DNA of 64,000 nucleotides from assembly GCF_008086045.1 (NCBI RefSeq), contig NZ_VSEY01000041.1:1-64000 (forward strand), read 5' to 3'. The notes under the pieces were generated by a model that saw nothing but the letters and a program-made list of their open reading frames with translations, ran no database searches and had not been told where the DNA came from. The position numbers and the translations under genes are program-made. Source of the stretch: Nonomuraea sp. PA05 (GTDB lineage Bacteria > Actinomycetota > Actinomycetes > Streptosporangiales > Streptosporangiaceae). This document shows positions 36,117-43,422 of the stretch, one piece after another (positions within the stretch are counted from its first letter, which is position 1; every line of letters begins with the position of its first letter).

Positions 36117-37403
36117 TCAGCCCGCGATGGAGGCGTTGACCTCGGTGATCAGCTTCTGCGCCGCCTCGTCGGGCGTCATGCGGCCGAACATGACCTCCTC
36201 GGAGTAGCGGGTGATGATGTCCTCCGTGGCGCTGGAGCCCTTCGGCGGGGCGGCCGGCGGGTCGGACAGCTCGCTCTTGTTCTCCTCAAGGAAGGTGAGC
36301 GTCTTCTGGTCGGCCTCGGGGAGCTTGTCACGGACGGCGGCCAGCACCTTGGAGCTGGCCGGCAGGCCGCGGTCGCTGAGGATGATCGCGCCCGCCTCGG
36401 GGTCGTTGATCATGTAGTCGATGAACTTCGCGGCCTCGGCGGCATGCTCGGTCTTGGAGGAGGCGCTGTAGAACATGGCCGGCTGCGTGAACATGCCGCC
36501 CACCGTGGCGCCCTTGATCTTCGGCATCCGCAGCAGGTCGAGCTGCTGGCCCGACGCCTTGGTGGCCGCGCCGAGCTGGTTGCTCCACCACATGCCCATG
36601 GAGCCGGTGTTGGTGCCGAGCAGCGACTGGTCGATGCTGGTGGCGCCGATCTCGGCGCTCTTGGCCGCGTCCGGCGCGCCCTTGCCCTTGATCAGGCTCT
36701 GCATGATCGCCCACCATTCCTTGATGGTCTCCGGCGTCACGCCCAGCTTGTTGCCGCTGTAGAACTGCTCGCCCTTCTGGGTGGCGTAGATCTGCAGGTA
36801 GGCGGGGTTCCAGCTGAGCTGCGTGCCGATGACCTTGCCGCCGCTGCCGGCGGTGACCTTGTTGGCCAGGGTGACGTAGTCCTCCCACGACCAGGCCTTG
36901 TCGTCGGGCAGCTCGGCCTTGGACTGCTCGACCAGCGCCTTGTTGACGATCAGGGAGAAGGCGTTGACGCCGGTGGGGATGGCGTACTGCTTGCCGTCGA
37001 TGGCGCCGGTGGCCAGCACCTTGGCGTCGATGTCACCGGTGTTGACCTTGCCGGTCACGTCGGCCAGCGTGCCGCGGTCGGCGTACTCGCGCAGGCCGCG
37101 GATCTCCAGGCTCATGACGTCGGGCGCGTCGCTGCCCGCGACCTTGGTGGACAGCGTCTCGTAGTAGCTGGCCCAGTCCGAGAACTCGCCCTCGACGTCG
37201 ATCGTCGGGTTCTTGGCCTCGAACTTCTTGATGGCCTCTTCGGTCATCTTCTGCCGCGCGTCACTGCCCCAGTAGGAGAAGCGCAGCTTGATCTTGCCGT
37301 CGGCGGTCTCTCCGCCGCCGCTGCCGCTGCCGCAGGCCGCGGTGACCGCCAGCACAGCGGTGGCGAGCAGTGCCGCCGACCACATCTTCTTGCCAGAGCT
37401 CAC
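36117..37403 (-). CDS. Sugar ABC transporter substrate-binding lipoprotein
   Basis: 428 residues from a GTG at 37403 with a strong AGGAGGTAGAG upstream. The lipobox ends at Cys24 (AVLAVTAAC). Family 1 binding-protein blocks are KIKLRFSYWGSDARQKM, FEAKNPTIDVEGEFSDWASYYETLSTKVAGSDAPDVM and GKQYAIPTGVNAFSLIVNKALVEQ. It precedes the oxidoreductase and hydrolase and follows two permeases; no ATPase is encoded, so MsiK or a similar ATPase is shared. Confidence 0.92.
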   Translation of the reverse strand: MSSGKKMWSAALLATAVLAVTAACGSGSGGGETADGKIKLRFSYWGSDARQKMTEEAIKKFEAKNPTIDVEGEFSDWASYYETLSTKVAGSDAPDVMSLEIRGLREYADRGTLADVTGKVNTGDIDAKVLATGAIDGKQYAIPTGVNAFSLIVNKALVEQSKAELPDDKAWSWEDYVTLANKVTAGSGGKVIGTQLSWNPAYLQIYATQKGEQFYSGNKLGVTPETIKEWWAIMQSLIKGKGAPDAAKSAEIGATSIDQSLLGTNTGSMGMWWSNQLGAATKASGQQLDLLRMPKIKGATVGGMFTQPAMFYSASSKTEHAAEAAKFIDYMINDPEAGAIILSDRGLPASSKVLAAVRDKLPEADQKTLTFLEENKSELSDPPAAPPKGSSATEDIITRYSEEVMFGRMTPDEAAQKLITEVNASIAG

Positions 37404-37446
37404 GGCTCTACCTCCTATGGGTGTTCACTGTTGGGGGGTGGAGGAT

Positions 37447-38313
37447 CTACTTCAGGCCCGTGGTGGCGACACCACGGATCAGGTATTTCTGGCCGGCCAG
37501 GAAGAACCCGAAGATGGGGCCGAGCGCGATGATCGACATGGCGAACATCGGGCCCCACGACGAATCGCTGCTGGCGTCCAGGAACGTGCGCAACGCTACC
37601 GGTACGGTGAAGTTGTCGGGGTTGTTGAGATACAGGAGCTGACTGAGGAAGTCGTTCCATGTCCAGATGAACGTGAAGATCGCGGTGGTGGCCAGCGCCG
37701 GCATGCACAGCGGCATGACGACCCTGATGTAGATGCGCCAGTAGCCCGCGCCGTCGATCTCCGCCGCCTCGTCCAGCTCGCGCGGCAGGGTGCGGATGAA
37801 CTGCACCATGAGGAAGATGAAGAACGCGTCGGTGGCCAGGATCTTCGGCGTCACCAGCGGCCAGATCGTGTTGATCAGGCCGAGCTCGGAGAACATGATG
37901 TACTGCGGCACGATCGTCACGTGGTGCGGCAGCATGATGGTGCCGAGCATGATCGCGAACCAGAACTTCTTCAGCGGGAAGTTCAGCCGGGCGAACGCGT
38001 AGGCGGCCAGCGAGCAGGCCACCAGGTTCGCCACCACCGAGATGGCGGTGACGACCGCGGAGTTCCACAGGTAGTAACCGAAGGGGTGCTTGAGCGCGTA
38101 CCAGCCCTCGGTGTAGTTCTCGAAGGTGACCTGGCTGGGCAGCAGGCCGGGCTCGCGGAAGATCAGCTCCTCCGGCTTGAGGGAGCTGGAGATCATCCAC
38201 AGCAGCGGATAGAGCATGACCAGGCCGAAGCCGATCAGCAGGATGTGCTTGGCCACCCGTCCGCCCCTGAACGGGCGGAACAGGACCGGGACCGGCCTAC
38301 TTGGTGTCGCCAT
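37447..38313 (-). CDS. Sugar ABC transporter permease (MalG-like)
   Basis: 288 residues with six helices starting ILLIGFGLVMLYPLLWMISSSLK. The EAA loop is LDEAAEIDGAGYWRIYIRVVMPLCMPA. It overlaps the upstream permease gene by 17 bp, so the two are translated together. The C-terminus GFFLAGQKYLIRGVATTGLK is typical of MalG-class proteins. Confidence 0.92.
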   Translation of the reverse strand: MATPSRPVPVLFRPFRGGRVAKHILLIGFGLVMLYPLLWMISSSLKPEELIFREPGLLPSQVTFENYTEGWYALKHPFGYYLWNSAVVTAISVVANLVACSLAAYAFARLNFPLKKFWFAIMLGTIMLPHHVTIVPQYIMFSELGLINTIWPLVTPKILATDAFFIFLMVQFIRTLPRELDEAAEIDGAGYWRIYIRVVMPLCMPALATTAIFTFIWTWNDFLSQLLYLNNPDNFTVPVALRTFLDASSDSSWGPMFAMSIIALGPIFGFFLAGQKYLIRGVATTGLK

Positions 38314-39262
38314 AGAAGACCCAATACTTGGAAGCGAGGAAGTTCACCCCGGTGAGCCCGGCGATGATGATCAGCAGGACCCACGCCATCGCGGCGGCGT
38401 AGCCCATGTCGTAGTTCTTGAACCCCTCAAGGTAGAGGTAGAGCGTGTAGAACAGCGTGGAGTCGGCGGGGCCGCCCCTGCCGCCACTGACGATGAACGC
38501 CTGCGTGAACGACTGGAACGACTTGATGAGCTCCAGCACGAGGTTGAAGAAGATGATCGGGGTGAGCAGCGGGATCGTGATCGACTTGAACTGCCGCCAC
38601 TTGCTCGCGCCGTCCACGGAGGCGGCCTCGTAGTAGCTGCTGGGAATCTGCCGGAGGCCGGCCAGGAAGATGATCATCGGGGCGCCGAACGTCCACACGT
38701 GCAGGAGGATCAGCGTGCCCAGCGCGTAGTCGGGGTGCCCCACCCAGCCGGGCCCCTCGATGCCGAACATCGCGAGCACCGCGTTGACCAGGCCGTCCGC
38801 GCCGAACACCTTCCGCCACAGGATCGCGATCGCGACGCTGCCGCCGAGCAGCGAGGGCAGGTAGAAGACCGAGCGGTAGAACGACAGGCCGCGCAGTCCG
38901 CGGTCGAGCACCAGGGCCAGCCCCAGGGCGAAGGCGAGCTGCAGGGGGACGGAGACGATCACGTACACCGTGGTCACCCACAGCGAGTTCATGAACCGCT
39001 CGTCCTCGGTGAACATCTTGACGTAGTTGTCGAACCCGACCCACTTGGCCTCCTCCAGGAGGCTGTAGTCGGTGAACGACAGGTACAGGGAGGCGAAGAT
39101 CGGGCCGATCGTGATGACGAGCAGGCCGACGAACCATGGGGCCAGGAAGAGGTAGGCGGCCCGTGCCTCCCGGCGGGACCGTTTCGTGGAGCGGTGGCCG
39201 CCGCGGACGGGCTGGGGCACCGCGCGCTCGGGTTTCACCGCCACCGAAACTTCAGTCATCAC
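38297..39262 (-). CDS. Sugar ABC transporter permease (MalF-like)
   Basis: 321 residues, first gene of the leftward operon. Helices begin AAYLFLAPWFVGLLVITIGPIFASLYLSF. The EAA loop is YEAASVDGASKWRQFKSITIPLLTPI. The promoter at 39298-39325 and the palindrome overlapping its -10 box control it. Confidence 0.92.
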   Translation of the reverse strand: MMTEVSVAVKPERAVPQPVRGGHRSTKRSRREARAAYLFLAPWFVGLLVITIGPIFASLYLSFTDYSLLEEAKWVGFDNYVKMFTEDERFMNSLWVTTVYVIVSVPLQLAFALGLALVLDRGLRGLSFYRSVFYLPSLLGGSVAIAILWRKVFGADGLVNAVLAMFGIEGPGWVGHPDYALGTLILLHVWTFGAPMIIFLAGLRQIPSSYYEAASVDGASKWRQFKSITIPLLTPIIFFNLVLELIKSFQSFTQAFIVSGGRGGPADSTLFYTLYLYLEGFKNYDMGYAAAMAWVLLIIIAGLTGVNFLASKYWVFYGDTK

Positions 39263-39285
39263 GGACCTTCCGGCGAGAAGTGAAT

Positions 39286-39325
39286 GGATAGCGCTTTCCT
39301 ATAGCTGGCAGGAAAGTTCCGTCAA
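39286..39325 (-). promoter_or_regulatory. Promoter and LacI-type operator of leftward uptake operon
   Basis: On the minus strand TTGACG (39320-39325) and TATAGG (39298-39303) are spaced by 16 bp. The segment ATAG-CGCTTTC-CTAT with the AGCGCT core (39288-39302) overlaps the -10 box and start site. A repressor bound here would block transcription of the importer genes that begin at 39262. Confidence 0.6.
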
Positions 39326-39432
39326 CCCTTTGCAGGCGTTACATAGCCGTTACCGATATATCGTCACGACGTTTTCCCAGGTAGAGAGGGTGTGCCGTCA
39401 ATAAGTCTGATGAATTACGATCCGGTTTAGTA

Positions 39433-39444
39433 CAACCGTTTGCA
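39433..39444. promoter_or_regulatory. LacI-type operator half-palindrome
   Basis: CAACCGTTTGCA fits the CAAnCGnTTGC pattern of LacI/GalR operators. The flanking GTTTAGTACAACCGTTTGCAG resembles the site at 40571-40590 (GTTTAGTGCAACTGTTTGCAG), so the same protein probably reads both. It lies between the end of the regulator gene and the leftward promoter. Confidence 0.55.
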
Positions 39445-39464
39445 GACGCAGAGCTATCACGAAA

Positions 39465-40418
39465 CTACCGTGGAGCTGCGGTGGAGTCCCTGATCACCAG
39501 CCGGGTCTCCAGCGAGGTGGTCGCACTGACCTCCTGGATGAGCAGATCGACCGCCAGCCGCCCCGCCGCGGCCGTCGGCATGGCCACGGTGGTGAGCTTC
39601 GGCCGGTTCAGCCGGCCCGGCACGATGTCGTCTATCCCGACCACGCTCATGTCCTCCGGCACGCTCAGCCCGAGGTCGCCGAGCCCCTCGATGAGCCCGA
39701 TGGCCACCAGGTCGTTGTAGGCCAGCACGCCCGTCACCCCCGAGTCGCGCACCCGGGCCGCCGCGGCGAACCCGCCCCGCTCGGTGGGCGCGTTCGGGCC
39801 GATGACGACCAGCTCGACACCCGGCACCTGCTCGGCGGCCGTACGGATCTCGGCGCTCGTCCACGACCCCGCGGGCCCCGACACCAGCGCCACCTTCTTG
39901 TGCCCCAGCCCCGCCAGGTGCTCGACGGCCAGCCTGGCGCCGTGCCCGACGTCCATCAGGACCGTCGCCGCGCCTCGCAGGCGCCGGTTGATCACCACGA
40001 ACGGCACCCGCTCCGCCAGCCGCTCCAGCGCCTTGTTCGACGAGCGCGGGCTGCACAGCACCACGCCGTCCACCTGCTTGGAGAAGGCCTGGATCAGCTC
40101 CTCCTCGGCCGCCGGCTCCTCGTCGGTGTCGGCCACGAACAGGTGGTAGTCGCGCTGGCGGGCCGCCGAGTGCGCCGCCTTGATCAGCGGCGGGAAGAAC
40201 GGGTTGGCGATGTCGGCCACGATCAGGCCCAGATTGTGGGTACGCCCGGTCGTGAGCGCCCTGGCCGCCCGGTTGGGCCGGTAACCGAGCTCCTCGGCCA
40301 CGGTGAGCACCCTGGAGCGGGTGGCGGCGTTCACCATGTGCGGCGCGGAGAACGTCCGGGACACCGTCGAGACATGCACTCCGGAGGCCCTGGCCACATC
40401 ACGAATCGTCACTGTCAC
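39465..40418 (-). CDS. LacI-family transcriptional regulator (uronate-type regulon)
   Basis: 317 residues from the GTG at 40418 (VTVTIRDVARASGVHVSTVSRTFSAPHMVNAATRSRVLTVAEELGYRPN). A longer in-frame start at 40487 would add 23 residues ahead of the helix-turn-helix and run through two operator sites, so I reject it. The effector domain shows GLIVADIANPFFPPLIKAA, GVTGVLAYNDLVAIGLIEGLGDLGLSVPEDMSVVGIDDI. It lies between the leftward importer operon and the rightward catabolic operon, with related palindromes on both sides. It probably represses both and itself. Confidence 0.92.
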   Translation of the reverse strand: MTVTIRDVARASGVHVSTVSRTFSAPHMVNAATRSRVLTVAEELGYRPNRAARALTTGRTHNLGLIVADIANPFFPPLIKAAHSAARQRDYHLFVADTDEEPAAEEELIQAFSKQVDGVVLCSPRSSNKALERLAERVPFVVINRRLRGAATVLMDVGHGARLAVEHLAGLGHKKVALVSGPAGSWTSAEIRTAAEQVPGVELVVIGPNAPTERGGFAAAARVRDSGVTGVLAYNDLVAIGLIEGLGDLGLSVPEDMSVVGIDDIVPGRLNRPKLTTVAMPTAAAGRLAVDLLIQEVSATTSLETRLVIRDSTAAPR

Positions 40419-40434
40419 AGTCGCACACCCTAAC

Positions 40435-40477
40435 GCAACCGCTTGCAGAACCCATGAGTACGATGAAAGCGCTTGCC
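40435..40477. promoter_or_regulatory. Two LacI-type operators upstream of lacI-type gene
   Basis: GCAA-CCGC-TTGC at 40435-40446 and GAAAGCGCTTGCC at 40465-40477 (core AAGCGCTT palindrome) are 30 bp apart centre to centre, about three helical turns. They lie 17 and 47 bp upstream of the regulator start, placing them for autoregulation. Confidence 0.6.
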
Positions 40478-40541
40478 GCACGCCCATGACTCGGAAGTCC
40501 CTAGGAACCCCCAGCTAGACGGGCGGTGACGAAATCACCTC

Positions 40542-40590
40542 TTGACGCCTCACCCTTCCGGACATGAAGGTTTAGTGCAACTGTTTGCAG
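40542..40590 (+). promoter_or_regulatory. Promoter region and operator of rightward catabolic operon
   Basis: TTGACG at 40542-40547 is a good -35 box; the -10 box is weak. TGCAA-CTGT-TTGCA at 40576-40589 has perfect 5-bp arms and lies just upstream of the ribosome binding site GAAGGAG (40594-40600). Its flank matches the site at 39433. Confidence 0.55.
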
Positions 40591-40610
40591 TCTTGAAGGA
40601 GTCCCACACG

Positions 40611-41504
40611 GTGAGCAGAGTCCTCGTCACCGGAAGCGCAGGACGCCTCGGCCGCAGCGTGGTCAGCACGCTCGCGGCGGCCGGGCACGAGGTCATCGGC
40701 GTCGACCGCGCCCCAGGCACCCCACCGGAGGCCGCCGTCACCTTGCCGGCCGACCTCACCGACACCGGTGAGACGTTCGAGGTCCTGGCCAGGTTCCGGC
40801 CCGAGTCGGTGATCCACCTGGCCGCGATCGCGACCCCGTTCAGCGTTCCAGAATCGGTCATCTTCAAGGTCAACACGCAGCTCGCGTACAACGTGTGCTC
40901 CGCGTCGGTGGCCCTGGGCGTGCCGGGCGTGGTGGTGGCCAGCAGCCCCACCGTCATGGGGTACGGCGTGCCGGGCGGCTGGACGCCCGCGTACCTGCCC
41001 ATCGACGAGGAGCACCCGGTGCGCCCGTGGAACGCCTACAACCTGTCCAAGGTGGCGGCCGAGGAGACGATGAAGGCGTACGCCAGGGCGGGCGGCACGA
41101 AGCTGGTCGCCGTCCGGCCGTGCTTCGTGATCCCGCCGGAGGAGTGGGCGGGCGCGCCCACGCAGTCCGGCCACACGGTGCGCGAGCGGCTCGACCGGCC
41201 GGAGCTGGGCGGGGTGTCGCTGTTCAACTACATCGACTCCCGCGACGCGGCCGAGATGATCGCGGTGCTCTCCGACGCGCTGCCCGATCTGCCCAACGGC
41301 GAGGTCTTCTTCGCCGGCGCCGCCGACGCGCTGGCCAGGAAGCCGCTGGCCGATCTGCTCCCCCAGGTCCTGCCCGGCACCGAGGCGCTCGCCGCCGGCC
41401 TCACCGGCACCACCCCCGCCTTCTCGACCGCCAAGGCGGCCCGCCTGCTCGGCTGGCAGCCCAAGCGAAGCTGGCGTACCGAACTCAAGGAAGAAACCGA
41501 ATGA
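40611..41504 (+). CDS. NAD-dependent epimerase/dehydratase, uronate dehydrogenase-like
   Basis: 297 residues from the GTG at 40611, with GAAGGAG 10 bp upstream; an ATG at 40542 would lie in the promoter. The Rossmann motif is TGSAGRLGRS, then VIHLAAIATP, and catalytic Tyr143-x3-Lys147 in YNLSK. The extended-SDR fold and length fit uronate dehydrogenases, which oxidise glucuronate or galacturonate at C1 to the aldaro-lactone. The next two genes encode the following steps of that pathway, which supports the reading. The next ATG overlaps its stop. Confidence 0.7.
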   Translation: MSRVLVTGSAGRLGRSVVSTLAAAGHEVIGVDRAPGTPPEAAVTLPADLTDTGETFEVLARFRPESVIHLAAIATPFSVPESVIFKVNTQLAYNVCSASVALGVPGVVVASSPTVMGYGVPGGWTPAYLPIDEEHPVRPWNAYNLSKVAAEETMKAYARAGGTKLVAVRPCFVIPPEEWAGAPTQSGHTVRERLDRPELGGVSLFNYIDSRDAAEMIAVLSDALPDLPNGEVFFAGAADALARKPLADLLPQVLPGTEALAAGLTGTTPAFSTAKAARLLGWQPKRSWRTELKEETE

Positions 41505-42373
41505 ACCTCAGCGGTGTGCTGTTCTTTCCCGTGACCCCGTTCGACGCCGACGGCACGCTGGCCGAGCAGGTGCTGGCCGAGCACGTCAGGCAGGGCATGG
41601 AGCACGGGCCCGGCGGCGTCTTCGTGGCGTGCGGCACCGGCGAGTTCTCGGCCCTGTCGGAGTCCGAGCACGCGCGGGCCACGCGGATCGCGGCGCAGGT
41701 CGTGGACGGCCGGGTGCCGCTGTTCGCCGGCGCCGGCGGGCCGCTCGGCACGGCGCTGAACCAGGCGCGCGCCGCCCGCGAGGCGGGCGCCGACGGGCTG
41801 CTGCTCATGCCGCCGTACCTGGCACAGGGGCCCGGGCACGGCTTCGAGGCGTACGTGCGGGCGGTCGCCGAGGTGCTGCCGGTGATCGTCTACCAGCGCG
41901 GCTCGGTCGTGCTGGAGCCGGACGCCGTGGTGTCGCTGGCCGGCATCCCCGGCGTGATCGGCCTCAAGGACGGCCTCGGCGACATCGACCGCATGCAGCG
42001 GACCGTGCTGGCGGTGCGCGAGAAGTACCCGGACTTCCTGTTCTTCAACGGGCTGCCGACGGCCGAGCTGACCATGCCCGCCTACCGGGGCATCGGCGTG
42101 GAGCTGTACTCCAGCGCCGTGTTCGCGTTCGCGCCCGAGATCGCGCTGGCCTACCTGAACGGCGACGAGCGGCTGCTCACCAAGTTCTACGCGCCGCTCG
42201 TCCGCCTGCGCGGCAAGGTGCCCGGCTACCCCGTCGCCCTGGTCAAGGCCGGTGTGCGGCTGCGCGGCCTGGACGTCGGCGCCGTCCGCCCGCCGCTGGT
42301 CGAGGTGACCGACGAGCACCTCGCCGAGCTGGACGAGCTGATCAAGACCGGTCTCGACCTGGCCGCGTCATGA
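41501..42373 (+). CDS. 5-dehydro-4-deoxyglucarate dehydratase
   Basis: 290 residues from the ATG at 41501 (ATGA overlap). DHDPS-superfamily TIM barrel with the KDGDH-type start LSGVLFFPVTPFDADGTL and GPGGVFVACGTGEFSALSESEH. The Schiff-base lysine is Lys156 (GLKDGLGD) and the catalytic Tyr is Tyr131 (VIVYQRGS). The enzyme converts 5-dehydro-4-deoxyglucarate to 2-oxoglutarate semialdehyde with loss of water and CO2. The dehydrogenase for that semialdehyde is not in this operon. Confidence 0.88.
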   Translation: MNLSGVLFFPVTPFDADGTLAEQVLAEHVRQGMEHGPGGVFVACGTGEFSALSESEHARATRIAAQVVDGRVPLFAGAGGPLGTALNQARAAREAGADGLLLMPPYLAQGPGHGFEAYVRAVAEVLPVIVYQRGSVVLEPDAVVSLAGIPGVIGLKDGLGDIDRMQRTVLAVREKYPDFLFFNGLPTAELTMPAYRGIGVELYSSAVFAFAPEIALAYLNGDERLLTKFYAPLVRLRGKVPGYPVALVKAGVRLRGLDVGAVRPPLVEVTDEHLAELDELIKTGLDLAAS

Positions 42374-43422
42374 CCATCGCCGATCTCAGGACGGAGCTGC
42401 GCTCCGCGCCGCTGCCGCGTCCGTGGGGCGAGGACGTGCCGTACAACCACGTGATCGTCACCCACGTCACGTTGAAGGACGGCCGCACCGGCACCGGGTT
42501 CTCCTGGACGCCGCAGATCGGCGCGCACGCCGTCAAGGCGCTGCTCGACCACGACCTGCGCGAAGCGCTCGTCGGGCTGCCCGCGCACCCCGAGGTCGTC
42601 TGGGACCGGCTGTGGCGGCACCTGCGCGAGGCCGGCCCCGGCGGGATCACCACGGTCGCGCTGGCCGGGATCGACCTGGCGCTGTGGGACCTGCGCTGCG
42701 GCGGCGAGTCGCTGCCCGACGTGCTCGGCAGGCGGCGCGACGAAGTGCCCGTCTACGGCAGCGGCGTCAACCTGCACTACCCGCTCGACGAGCTGATGGC
42801 GCAGGCCGGGCGCTGGGTCGCGGCCGGATACCGCGGCGTCAAGATCAAGGTGGGCCGCCCCGACCTGGCCGAGGACGTGGCGCGGGTGGCCGCCGTCCGC
42901 GAGGTGATCGGCCCCGACCGGCTGCTGATGATCGACGCCAACCAGCGCTGGGACCTGCACAGGGCCAGGCGGGCGCTCGCCGCGCTGCGCGAGTTCGACC
43001 TGCACTGGATCGAGGAGCCGCTGCCCGCCGACGACGTGGCCGCGCACGTGGAGCTGCGCCGCTCCACCGACGTGCCGGTCGCCGTCGGCGAGAACGTCTA
43101 CACCACCTACGGCTTCCGCGACCTGCTGGCGGCCGGGGCGTGCGACGTGGTGCAGCCGAACGTGGTGCGGGTCGGCGGCATCACGCCGTTCCTGCGGATC
43201 GCGGAGCTGGCCAGGGCTTACGACGTGCCGGTCTACCCGCACCTGCTGAGCGAGGTGTCCGGACAGCTCGCGCTGTCCCTGCCGCTGCCGGTCATGGCCG
43301 AGGACGTCGAGGACGCCTCGTTCGCCACGCTGGGGCTGCTGGCGGAGCCGTACCCGGTGGAGGTGTCCGGCGGGGTGCTGCGCGCGGGCGGCCACCCGGG
43401 GCTCGGGCTGAGGTGGTCGTGA
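42370..43422 (+). CDS. Enolase-superfamily (mandelate racemase type) sugar acid dehydratase or lactone isomerase
   Basis: 350 residues, ATGA overlap. The active site is complete: Lys158 and Lys160 (VKIKVG), Asp189 (MIDANQ), Glu215 (IEEPL), Glu241 (VGEN) as metal ligands, and His291 (VYPHLL). The Lys-x-Lys and His pair are those of acid-sugar dehydratases and aldarolactone cycloisomerases. In this operon it would act on glucarate, galactarate or their lactones, between the uronate dehydrogenase-like enzyme and the keto-deoxy-glucarate dehydratase. Confidence 0.87.
   Translation: MTIADLRTELRSAPLPRPWGEDVPYNHVIVTHVTLKDGRTGTGFSWTPQIGAHAVKALLDHDLREALVGLPAHPEVVWDRLWRHLREAGPGGITTVALAGIDLALWDLRCGGESLPDVLGRRRDEVPVYGSGVNLHYPLDELMAQAGRWVAAGYRGVKIKVGRPDLAEDVARVAAVREVIGPDRLLMIDANQRWDLHRARRALAALREFDLHWIEEPLPADDVAAHVELRRSTDVPVAVGENVYTTYGFRDLLAAGACDVVQPNVVRVGGITPFLRIAELARAYDVPVYPHLLSEVSGQLALSLPLPVMAEDVEDASFATLGLLAEPYPVEVSGGVLRAGGHPGLGLRWS

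Noticed and set aside
40419..40487. Upstream start at 40487 for the second LacI-type regulator
   Set aside because: It would add 23 residues before the helix-turn-helix and code through two operator sites. The GTG at 40418 gives the usual family N-terminus.
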